64,000 bases of DNA from Torreya grandis. Taxonomy: Eukaryota > Streptophyta > Pinopsida > Cupressales > Taxaceae. Shown piece by piece: positions 51,701-61,259 of the stretch (the first letter of the stretch is position 1; the number at the start of each line of letters is the position of its first letter). The DNA lies in NCBI GenBank assembly GCA_037957365.1, contig JARHVA010002371.1, positions 806,001 through 870,000 of the forward strand, in the 5' to 3' direction. Below the pieces are notes generated by a model. That model was not told the DNA's origin, searched no databases, and saw only the letters and a list, made by a program, of their open reading frames with translations. The position numbers were made by a program, and so were the translations under genes.

Positions 51701-51890
51701 TGTGATTTCCCTTATGTGATAACAAGGAGAATACCTTAACCTTCATTTAATGTAAGGTTTGAGAGAAGCCACCATATATTATGACTATTTTGGGTAAACA
51801 AGTTTCTATATGTTGATACTACAGAACCATTTAGTTGATGTAGGGAGTATTTGGACTTTTGGAGACCAATTGCCTCTCTGTGGGGAGTTT
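48713..51890 (+). other. Interior of the nested LTR element
   Basis: About 3.2 kb. The start has the primer-site-like TAGTATTAGAAC (three transitions from TGGTATCAGAGC). Around 49100-49650 a decayed reading frame shows RCEYVTQHC, perhaps a zinc-knuckle remnant, then EINVSYVIANMIC, FSLPNLPLPHAKIVGMQDD and MDEVILGKIL. This could be a highly diverged gag-protease region, but I cannot confirm it. Nothing further recognised up to the polypurine tract. Confidence 0.4.
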
Positions 51891-53419
51891 TAATCTATAG
51901 GACATTTTTTAATGTCCCTAATATTCCATGAAATTACACCATTTCATAGGGATCATTGAGAGCTTTTTGATGGTATGCAAAACTCGAGAAATAGAGCTCA
52001 TTTGCTCCAAATATGACTAGTCAAAGTTTTGGTCAAAGGTGGTAAAAATGATGATGTGGAAAGTTTTTGGGCACATGGAAAATAATGGGTTTGCATACCT
52101 CCAATATTTTATATTATTTTAAAAATGGGTCAATTATGGAGATCATAACTGATGGAGCCCACTTTTATGGCAGAAGGGGATTTTACCATCATGATATATT
52201 AGTGTAATTTTTTACATTTATATTATAGTTTTATATCATATTATCTTGTGTTGATAATTGGTAGGTGAAAAAGTAGTCCACATGGAAATTATGAAGAGGT
52301 CTATGTGGTATAAATTCAAGCTACCACGTGGCTTGCCACCATTCACATTCCATGATCCAACCCAACTCGACAGGTAGTTCCAACCCAACTTGGTAATTCC
52401 AACCCAACTTGATAGGCAATCCCAACACAAGCTAGCTTGACCAAGATCATGTTCAAAGGTTACAAAAAAATAATGTCCAAGTTTGGATGTAGCAAAATAT
52501 TGATGAGGTGTGGCCAAAGCCAAATCCTTTATATTAACATCAACCTATTTTAAAGGCTTTTAACTTCATTATCCCCACAGATGTGGGATTTTAAACCTTA
52601 TAGAATAAAATTTCAATAAAATGTGGTTGGGGAGGATCAAATCCCCAACATTCATGCTATATATTAATCCCTTTGTCATTCCACCAAAGGTGGATAGAAA
52701 AAATGAATTGGGAGAATCTTATATTTAAAGAAGATTTGGTCATAGATTTTGGGTAGGAGGGATTTGACCCTGTAACATCCACGTAAAAGGATAAGCATCT
52801 TAAAACTATGCCCAGGGGTTGAAATGACTATATAAAGATATAAACTATGTTTTATTATTCATTGGAAATTTGGTTGTGTTTTTATTGCACACAGACTAGT
52901 TTGTAGAAAATGGCCAATTAGGCCAACTTAGGAGCATTTTCAAATCTCAGAGTCTTCTAGAGATTTGTTCAAAATTTAGAGATGATTATAAGGGTATATT
53001 TTATTTCTCATTTTTAGTTCATTTTACATCATTTTTGAATCCATTTCATATTATTTTGATGGATAATTGAGGGAGATGACAATGCACGTGCTTTAGGAAG
53101 TTGGAAGATAGTTTATTTTTATCTTTTTCAGAGTCCTAAAATCTAAGAGCATATTATTTACATGTTTTAAATTTACATTAATTATTATAAGATTTAATTT
53201 ATGTACTTAAAATCTTTGAATTAGTGGGATGGTTTGAAACAACCCAAAGATGTAGGAAATTTTCCAAACTTTGTAATTAACTTCTTTACATAGTGTGTTT
53301 GTGATTTTGCATTAGCATTTCAAGTTGATTTTTTGCAGTTTTATTCAAAATTTCAAATTTTTTATAAGGATATATTTATAAAATTTCATATCATGAGGTT
53401 GAATTTAATTTTTGGATCA
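51891..53419 (+). repeat. 3' LTR of the element nested in Tat2
   Basis: 1529 bp, TAATCTATAGGACA...TTTGGATCA, partner of 47205-48712. The perfect hairpin of the 5' copy is degraded here. Confidence 0.9.
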
Positions 53420-53424
53420 TCACT

Positions 53425-54230
53425 TACAGTGATAACTATTTACTTAGACTCTTTCCACGTAGCCTAGGGGTCAAGCCTTATAATGGTTCCTACATATACC
53501 TAATGGGTCTATCACTACTTTTGTAGATATTTTTGAGAGGTTTTTACAATAATTTTATTATAATTTGGAACATGAATCAACTATGTTAGACTTACTCAAC
53601 ACTAAACAATCCAATGGGGAGATTTTTCCCTCTTTCTTACATCAATGGTGTGTACTAACAATTCAGTTTCCATGTTCACTTCCTGAAAAAATACTCACTA
53701 AAATATTACTAGAAATTCTCAATATTAAAATGGCCTTTCAATTTCAAATCCATTGTGGTAATTTAGTTAATGAAATAATTAAAATTAAAATAGAACTTAT
53801 TGGTAAAGTCTTAGTCAAATTTTTCACTAAGGACAAACAAAATCAAGTTCAAAATGATAAACAGAAGTTTTTTTCCAAAAAAAATAATGTGGTAGGAGTA
53901 ATGAGAGTCAAACCAGTCCAAAATATCCAACTTATACAAAATATTAATGTACCTTATTGGCAACCTAGACAAGAGTTTAGGAGAATAACTTATACCCCCT
54001 TGGGGGTGATACTTAAAGTTTTATTTTGAAAGTTGGTAGCTGCTAATATGATCACATTTCCAAACATAAAACCCTTATATTAAGATACCCCAAAACTAGA
54101 GTGGTATAGAAGAGATGAATATTGTGATACTATAAGGTCAAAAGGCATTTCATAATATATGTATGAAACTTAAAAACTAGGACATGTAAAACCTACAGTG
54201 TCTGAAACAAACAAAGAATCTTGAGGTATT
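53425..54230 (+). pseudogene. Tat2 gag, C-terminal part
   Basis: Continues the gag core right after the insertion: DNYLLRLFPRSL, a Trp-lacking equivalent of GQALEWF, then LEHESTMLDLLNTKQSNGEI in the open stretch 53565-54029. NVPYWQPRQEFRRITYTPLG and a VWYRRDEYCD...KGIS block follow, resembling the Cys-x-Tyr-His...Gly-His region of Tat gag. One stop precedes the open stretch. With 46301-47204 it makes up one gag. Confidence 0.87.
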
Positions 54231-54840
54231 AGATTTCAACAAATAAATGTGAGCCTATATTATTACAATAGTGATTCTTCTATAGCATCTGAGGAGTCCT
54301 CTTTTGACATTGAAACAAGTTCTATCTATACCTTCTATGAAGATCCTATAGCCACAAATTTTTCATGACATAACCATTTTTACCCTTGAGCTTAAATATA
54401 CATAACTTACAACTTGGCACCAACAAAATCCACCTTCACTTGATCATTTTCAAAGTGATGAAATAATTTTTGAATTCATTAGATTTAGAGATCACATTCC
54501 AATAAGGGATCATAAGAAACATTTTTAAATCCATTTAGATAGTTCAATATAATTTGGGGAGCATGCAAACTCCAATCATCCACACAAAAATTAAATTAGT
54601 GAATTTAAGTCTTCAATAGAAATATCATATGATAAAATTCAGAATTAGCAAGACATTGATGAGGAACTTAATATTCCTCATCCTCATACAAAGTTTTTAT
54701 AAGAGTTAACATCGTCAATTAAATATATTATTGATGTAAATATAAAAATAGATGAACCTAAAATGGTGAATATTATCACTTATCTTGATCCTAAAGAACA
54801 AACAACCATAACTTTGTTATTCAAATAATTTTTTGATGCA
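54231..54840 (+). pseudogene. Tat2 interdomain region; protease not seen
   Basis: A Ser-rich stretch (SDSSIASEESSFDIETSSIY) and PPSLDHFQSDE-like residues near 54400-54500 correspond to the region just before RT in Tat1 (35440-35640). The protease block seen in Tat1 is absent, so an internal deletion between gag and RT is likely. Confidence 0.55.
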
Positions 54841-55600
54841 TTTGCCTAGTCATATTAAGATATGCCTAGGTTGGACCAATCACTTGTCTTTCATCACATT
54901 ATTCTTCATAAGGATTCTAAAAATATCAAACACAAACTAATAAATATTCATCCTAAAATAGAACTAATATAAAGGAGGAATTACAAAAGTAGTTAGAAGT
55001 TAGCTTCATTAGACCCATCGTTATTCAGAGTGGATCTGTAACATAGTGATAGACAAAAAAAAAATAGGGATCAATTTTATTTATAAATTTTTGATATATT
55101 AATAAATATTATCTAAAAGATGACTTTCCTATTACTAATATAGACATGATTATAGACTCTACAACATGACATGATATGGTGTCCTTAGTGTATGTTTTTT
55201 CAAGATATAACCAGATCAAAATTAAACATGAAGACAAATTTAAAAAATCATTCATCACACCTTGTTTCACATTTTATAACCAAGCCATGCCATTTTTTAT
55301 AAAAAATGATAGAGCCACATATCAACATGATATGAAAGTCATTTTCAATGACATGCTTCATGATTTATCGAGTATTTTGTAGTTGATATCTTGGTAAAGT
55401 CTAGAACAAGATTAGAACATCCCATAATACTATGCAATATTTTTGAATGGTTAAGATAATATAAGGTTAAAATAAATCTAAAGAAATGTGTGTTTAGGGT
55501 TACTTCTAGGAATCTTTTGGATTTCATTTTATCATTTAGAGGTATAAAAGTGGATCCAACAACGGTCATAACTATAACATAAATTCTTTCGCCTACTAAT
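54841..55600 (+). pseudogene. Tat2 reverse transcriptase remnant
   Basis: Blocks in order: FFDAFA-x-SY-x-DMPRLDQS, LVFHHIILHKDSKNIKHKL, IHPKIELI, a VYVFSRYNQIKIKHEDKFKK stretch in the open stretch 55176-55382, and FVVDILVKSRT. Where Tat1 has YVDD this copy has FVVD, so the first catalytic Asp is lost. LKKCVF-like and GIKVDPT residues close the domain. Confidence 0.85.
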
Positions 55601-56160
55601 CTTAAACAACTTCATAATTTTTAATGGAAATTTTAGGTTATCCATAGATTCATATCTCAGCTTGTAGACATATGTTACCCATTTATGTATCTACTTAAAA
55701 ATAATGTTTCTTTTAATTTTAATGAATAATGGAAATAAGAATTTGAAAATATAAAACAATATATATCCAATCCACCATTATTAATGCCACCTACCCCAAC
55801 CAAACCTTTATTGTTATATATTTAATCTACATAACACACATTGGGGGCATTATTAGCATAACATGATGAGCATAGGATAGAAAGAGTAATGTACTATTTG
55901 ATAAGGACCTTAGTATTTACTAAATTAAACTACTCTACCATTTAAAATGCATGCCTAGAAATTGTTTTTGCCTCCCCAAAACCTAGTCATTACATGCTCA
56001 ATAATCAAACTAAAATCAATGAAAAATTTGATCCACTTAAATATATCCTTTAAAAAAATCTCTAATAGGGAGAATGTCTAAGTGGTTTGTGTTATTAAGT
56101 GAGTTTGATATTAATTATGTTAATTAGACAACTATCAAAGGAAAAATTCTTGCAAACACA
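55601..56160 (+). pseudogene. Tat2 RNase H (first) remnant
   Basis: RFISQLVDICYPFMYLLK (thumb/connection), then PPLLMPPTPTKPLLLYI, HDEHRIERVMYYL, NYSTI and HYMLNNQTKINEKFDPLKYI. The stretch equals the Tat1 RNase H at 26401-26950. Several stops. Confidence 0.82.
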
Positions 56161-56199
56161 TTAACATAAGCACCATTAATAAATATACAACCTCTGACC

Positions 56200-56851
56200 A
56201 TAGACTTTCCTGATAGGTTTATTTTATCCTTATATGAATAAAAAGAATGACAACTATATTGTGATGGATCTTTCACCAACCATGGATCAAGATCAGACAT
56301 TTTTGTCATCATTCCAAAAGGTGTTCTTATTCTAAAAGGATTTCAAATCATATTTCCTTGGACCAATAACATAGCAAAGTATGAGGCCCTTATTTCTATC
56401 TAAAACTAGTCATTCAGTGGAACATCAAATATTTCCTATTTTATGGGGATTTAAAGCTTATTATCAACTAAGTCAATTAAAAATATGATAAGCTCATTCC
56501 TTATAAGAGAATGGTGGATAGTTTTAAACTATACTTCATGAACATATAGTTTGAGCAGGTTCTTCATGCAAATAATAGAGTAGTTGATGTAATGGATATA
56601 ATTAGTTCCATTCTTGACATGAATCTAGATATCAGTCATACTCAATTATTTTTTGACCATTTAATGATTCCAGCTTACGATGTTTTTGAATTTGAAATAG
56701 TTTGTGAGATTTTTGGTCCTAATTCATCTTATTACCAAGATATTTACACATACATTATGTAGAGAGGATTACATAAAATGATTAGTAAAACATTAGTATA
56801 ATAAATCAAAGGAAAAATGCATGAGTAGACTAAATTTAGCCTATCTATTCA
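56200..56851 (+). pseudogene. Tat2 archaeal-type RNase H remnant, truncated downstream
   Basis: LYCDGSFTNHGSRSDIFVI, then FPWTNNIAKYEALI, then LKLIINQV-like and IPYKRMVDSFKLYFMNI, and AYDVFEFE. This is the second RNase H of Tat elements, here with the usual Lys/Glu-Tyr-Glu-Ala-Leu motif well kept. The region after it, where integrase should begin, ends at ~56851 against a reversed Tat LTR. Confidence 0.85.
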
Positions 56852-57952
56852 TGTGGAGTTGCAAGTAATAGTAAGAAATAATTGAAAGAAAGCAAAATAA
56901 TATTTCCCTCCCAAGTGGATTCACCATATAAATGCGGCTCAAAGTCATGTTATCCCTTAATCAAGAGCTCTTGTCTTCAACAACAATGGTGGCCAACTCC
57001 TCCAATGTCTCAAGAACTCCTTATAAAACCTAGGCTCATGATTTGGAATCACTAAACTAACCTATCAATGAAGCTTGAAAATAAAATCAATGGTCAAATG
57101 CAAAGGATTGTGGAGACAATTTAAAATTATAACTTTGTACAAATAAAGATTAAAAATGATGTTTATGGCCTCTTTATTTATATATTTTTGAGATTGATCA
57201 GGGTCAACCATTACCATCCATCTCAAGATTTAGATGTGTGGCCATGAACTAATCCAATTATATAATTAAATACATAAATATCCCTCATAAACATTTGGGA
57301 TAGAGGGGAATTGAATAAGAATGGAGGGTCTTAATGAGGCATAGGAGACCCATAATATTAATATTTTATGCATTTTGGGTTATGGATGCCACCCCATATG
57401 ATGATGTCATTAGTTGATGCAGTTAATAGAAATCAATTTACAAAAAGAAATATTCAAAAACTATCATGGAAAATTAACTTAAGGCCATAATTTGGTTTAA
57501 TTAGACTTAAACATTATTAGTCAATTTGATGCAAACCTTGGCTCTTTGGTGCACAAATTAATCAAATTGGTCAGAATGTCTTATTATTGGCTCAAAATTT
57601 GATTGGATTAGAATTAGAAGTTGATGTTAGATGTATTGGATTCACCATCCCATTTAGGATGTTTTCAACACCAAATAATAAGGGAACATGTCTTGTGTAA
57701 GATATTTGACAAGAAAGAACAATCTAGGGTACCTAGGTGCAAAATTGGCATTTTGACTCGAAATGATCTGATCGAAGTTAGTTGGCCCATAAAATGTATT
57801 GCCCAATTTAGGGATACTTTGGCTAAAATCAACACTTTAATATGTCATTTTTCAAATATTTTAATTTTTTTAGGCCAAATTGTCCATTTGAGTGCAATTC
57901 AAGTAAGAATTACAATTTCAACACAAATGGTGTTAGGAATTGGATGTCTACA
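56852..57952 (-). repeat. Tat3 3' LTR (minus orientation), left edge approximate
   Basis: The right edge is clear: plus strand ...GGTGTTAGGAATTGGATGTCTACA at 57952, the same end as the Tat1 3' LTR, and then TTTTGACCC, the degenerate polypurine tract read on the minus strand. The left edge near 56852 (TGTGGAGTTGCAAG) is estimated. At ~1.1 kb it is longer than the Tat1 LTRs, so it is a different subfamily. A minus-strand TATA-like stretch (GCATTTATATGG) lies near 56930. Confidence 0.65.
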
Positions 57953-58041
57953 TTTTGACCCTATAGGTGTAGCAAGACATTCAAGAAAAGAAACATATTT
58001 TCAAAGAAAAGAGTTGTCAAGAAGAAATTTGAAATAGACCC

Positions 58042-58527
58042 ATGATGCCCCTTCGAGAGGACATACTAAGATGGAAGAGAAGGATGACTCTCAAAAAGAG
58101 ACATGAAGTGAAGATTAACCTGTGTAATAGATCACATCCAAATGAGCTAATGCTTACATGCGTGGTCATCATCAAGGATAAAAATATCATTAGAGGTAAA
58201 ATAGGCCCCACAAATGGGGGGAATGGGAAAGATACAATCCATAAAGGGACACACTTTAAATGTACCCAATTTGAGAGTACAAGTTGTGCACTTACGATAT
58301 TGATCAATCCTGAGACAAGTTACACACTAAATATTATGATTGTAGGTAATAGTATGAAGAGCTTAGAATTAGAGGAAAAGAGAGAACATTATACTTCAAG
58401 AAGGGAAGCACCACTAGAATGGGGTCTCCACAGAGAAGATAATAAGAGGTGCCCTAATAGAGCAAATATGATCATGATAAAACAATTTACCCTAGTAAGG
58501 CTAATTTTGATAATTGATAAAGAATAA
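58042..58527 (+). other. 161-codon open frame of unknown nature
   Basis: Starts MMPLREDILRWKRRMTLKK; Lys/Arg-rich, with three Cys pairs but no regular zinc-finger spacing. No signal peptide or membrane segment. It lies antisense to the Tat3 fragment, in a position roughly analogous to the start of the antisense gene region in Tat1, but I see no PMD signature. In a window where all other frames are broken, 161 codons may be chance or a younger segment. Confidence 0.3.
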
Positions 58528-59509
58528 ATAATGGTTTGCCCTTATAGATCTGATTTAATTTTGATGTGGTTTAGATGTTGTGCCCTATCATGGGTAATTG
58601 GAAAGTGAAATAGCTCAAGGATATAACCCAAAAGATAGGTTAAATCAAGTGAGTGCAAATGTACATTTGATGGTGTAATGGCTTAGAAATCCATATAAAA
58701 CCCAGCATATGAGAATACACAAAGTGATGAAAGAGACAAAAAGAATAATTGAGATGGCCAAGCTAACTTCATATGTACAATATAAGTGGACACTACCTAA
58801 ATAGTTCCATGGAATTATGTTCTAACACGAACATCAAGCCAATGTAGTTCACCCAAGTTTGGGAGAGAATAGAATGAGAAATGGTGAAAACTAACCAAGA
58901 ATTGATTAGAATCAAAATGTATGCAAAGAGATGCACATATAAGCATAGATTCAAGTGTTAAAATGCATGATACCTAGATGCCTATTTTCATATTATGAGC
59001 CTATATTATGCAAAGTGTTCTTGAGAACTGTTCATTGGAGTGATGTTGACGTTGAGACTTTGAAACTTGAGCACAAAGTATTTATTATAGAAAAATAAAT
59101 TTGGCATCATAAGTATGAATAAATTAGAATGACATAATATTCCTATTGTGCTAAGTCAGTTCAAATGCGAATACCTATAACTAAGGATAATGGTAAAATA
59201 ATGAACAAAACTAGAGTTACAAATATTTACATTTAAACAAAAAAGCAAAGACAAAGAAAAAGAAAAAAAGGCATCTTAACAACATGAAATCGAGATACAG
59301 ATAATTGAGATCTATGTGAACCATCAAGATGTACTTGGCAAATAAAACAAAGAGGCAAGACCAAATAGGAAAACAAAAGACCAACATAACAAATAATAGT
59401 CAAACAAACATGTACAAATTTTTTTTTGAGTTTTTGAATGTTTTATAAATGTTTTTGAAATTTTATAATTATCTCAACTTGATTGAGGATTAAGAGATAC
59501 ATAACAGTC

Positions 59510-59640
59510 TAGCTCATGAAACGGTGAGAGCGTGCTAACTTAAAATGCTCATAATATAGTGAAAGAATATTATAAGAGGGACTGAGTTAACCTCGACATA
59601 AATCAAGCATGGCCTATATAACCCAAAAATAATCCCAAGT
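59510..59640 (+). repeat. Conserved Tat 3'-region unit, copy 1
   Basis: Contains ACGGTGAGAGC, GAGTTAACCTCGACATAAAT, CAAGCATGGCCTATATAA and CCCAAGTCATAG. Matches the unit at 60190-60330. Confidence 0.6.
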
Positions 59641-59783
59641 CATAGTAATTTTTCCCACACAAAAGGTGATGAAAAATTAACTAGGTCATAATAAGTTCAC
59701 AAACAAAGGCAAATGACAAGATAAATGATAATAATAATGACCAGATGATGTGGCAATGTATGATAAAAAGGAATTGTACCTAA

Positions 59784-59920
59784 TTTACCCATAGGTGGTT
59801 ATAATTAGGAGATAATGTCATAATATTGATTTTCCCAAAGGTGGTTATAATTAGGGGTACTAAAATAATATTGATTTACCCATAGGCAGTTATAATTAGT
59901 GATAGCAAATAAAATTATAG
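59784..59920 (+). repeat. 45-46 bp tandem repeat, three copies
   Basis: Three consecutive units built on TTACCCATAGGTGGTTATAA (59784, 59830 and 59875), each ending near ATAATATTGA. The third is more degraded, and a fourth trace (GCCATAGATGGT) follows near 59957. Confidence 0.85.
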
Positions 59921-60189
59921 ATGAAAGATAAATTTCTAGATCAAATATCACACTACTGCCATAGATGGTAATTCAAAACATAATTCTAAAATTGTTTAAA
60001 CTAGATTTAAATCCCCCATAGAAAGTTTAGGATGAACAAAAGGAACCAAGATAAAAATGGAATTGATAAGATGACTAAAATCAAGCCTTGGCCAATAGTA
60101 AAGAAATGGTATAATAAAAAATGGTATAATGAAATGATAAATTTTTTTTGGCTATAGTGGCAACAAAGTTTCCCCCAAGTGATGATTGG

Positions 60190-60330
60190 CTTAAATTTCT
60201 TACAAAATGATGAGAGTGTTACTTAGGTTGCTCGCAAAATGGTGAGAGCATTAAAAATGAGTGATCGAGCTGACCTCAATAGAAATTGAGCGCTGCCTAC
60301 ATAGTCTAAAAGGACCTCAAATGATGTATA
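60190..60330 (+). repeat. Conserved Tat 3'-region unit, copy 2
   Basis: Contains AATGGTGAGAGC, GAGCTGACCTCAATAGAA and GCGCTGCCTACATAGTCTAA, then AGGACCTCAA. The middle forms a small perfect hairpin, CTCAAT-AGAA-ATTGAG. Confidence 0.6.
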
Positions 60331-60360
60331 TAGATGGACTCTAATAATATCAAATGACCT

Positions 60361-61259
60361 TGTTAGTTTAGACTTAAGATTATTATTTTTTTGTCATTAA
60401 CTTGGTCTTGATTTGTGTTTAAAACCACTTTTTAATTCAAACAAACTTAACCAAAGCACATTGTCCTCAAAATTCTTGAGCAAGGGAGGCATTATGTTAT
60501 CTAATTAAAAAATATATCTTTTCCTTGTTCAAATTTTTATCAAAACTTTGGGTCATGTCACCCAATTTGGTACAGTTATGTTGCCAAATTAAGTCTAGAT
60601 CATTTACCCAATTTGTTTAAATCCCTCATTTATAATTCACATTTAAAATTAAATGATTCTAAGTTTTAAGGGTTGGTGTGTTAAATTGGGTTTGTTATTT
60701 ACACACTAAACTTGTTCTAACTTGGGTTAAATTTTCCATATGAATTGAGGGTCATTTATTAGAATCAAAATCACATTATCATCTTAGTGGACTCAATTCA
60801 TCTTGTGTATCGCTCACACTTTAAGTCCTAGAACATATTTTATCCTACTAAACCATGTGTCAACAATGTTACCCATTTAGTCCTAGCTTTGTACTTAGTG
60901 ATTCATGTATGTTTTCATATCTTGAGTTTCTTAGTTCATATTATCTTCTTTGTAATTAGGAGAGATTTCATCTAATTTTCTAGGATCAACTCCTCATAAT
61001 TGAAACTAACTTTTATGGTATAGGCGTATCATAAAGATCTAGGCTTTGGTGAACTAGTTTTCCCCTTGAATCTTTGAATTACCTTACCCTCTTCCAATCT
61101 ATATGATTTCAACTTTACAAAAAGTTGAGTAAATTCATGAACCAAATCTTCTAATTGTGTGTGGTTCCAAGCCACCCTTATTTATAGTCTCTTTGGTACC
61201 TTAGTCATTTGTTTCAAGAGAACCAAGCATACCTTGTTTGAATGTTTGCAAAACATTGA
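60361..61259 (+). other. Unresolved region before Tat4 gag (possible LTR or leader)
   Basis: By position this should hold the LTR or leader of the plus-strand Tat4 copy. TGTTAGTTTAGACTTAAG at 60361 could be a decayed LTR start, but similarity to the Tat1 and Tat2 LTRs is too weak to call. No gene seen. Confidence 0.3.

Larger units (their letters stand above)
47205..53419 (+). mobile_element. LTR element nested in Tat2 gag, 1.5 kb LTRs, no recognisable pol
   Basis: A 6.2 kb element with direct repeats 47205-48712 and 51891-53419. LTR ends form a 7-bp inverted pair TGATCTA...TAGATCA in the 5' copy (TAATCTA and TGGATCA in the 3' copy). Flanks are ACACT (47200-47204) and TCACT (53420-53424), a 4-of-5 duplication. 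A Met-type primer site (48717-48728) and a polypurine tract (TGTGGGGAG, 51879-51887) fix plus orientation. The 3.2 kb interior has no RT, RNase H or integrase that I can read. Gag of Tat2 continues across the insertion, proving it is a discrete insertion. Confidence 0.87.
43693..56851 (+). mobile_element. Tat2: truncated plus-strand Tat-type gypsy element with a nested LTR element
   Basis: Begins with an LTR (TGTAGACACTTAAATTC at 43693), followed by a leader and gag. Gag is split by another LTR element (47205-53419). Then follow a knuckle-like region, RT, RNase H and archaeal-type RNase H, ending at ~56851. Integrase, 3' end and 3' LTR are missing: the sequence is cut off by a Tat LTR in opposite orientation. 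It lacks a visible protease between gag and RT. Strongly decayed; gene order and motifs match Tat1. Confidence 0.83.
57953..60360 (-). other. Tat3-derived 3' region
   Basis: Sequence inside the Tat3 3' LTR, comparable in position to 13035-14400 of Tat1. It holds a 161-codon open frame on the plus strand (58042-58527), the longest in the window, with no recognisable domain. It also holds a 45-46 bp tandem repeat and two copies of a conserved unit (59510-59640, 60190-60330). No integrase or PMD domain could be read, so Tat3 is represented only by its 3' end. Confidence 0.45.

Noticed and set aside
57621..58037. 138-codon plus-strand frame as a gene
   Set aside because: It straddles the Tat3 LTR edge at 57952 and is antisense to the LTR; no domain.
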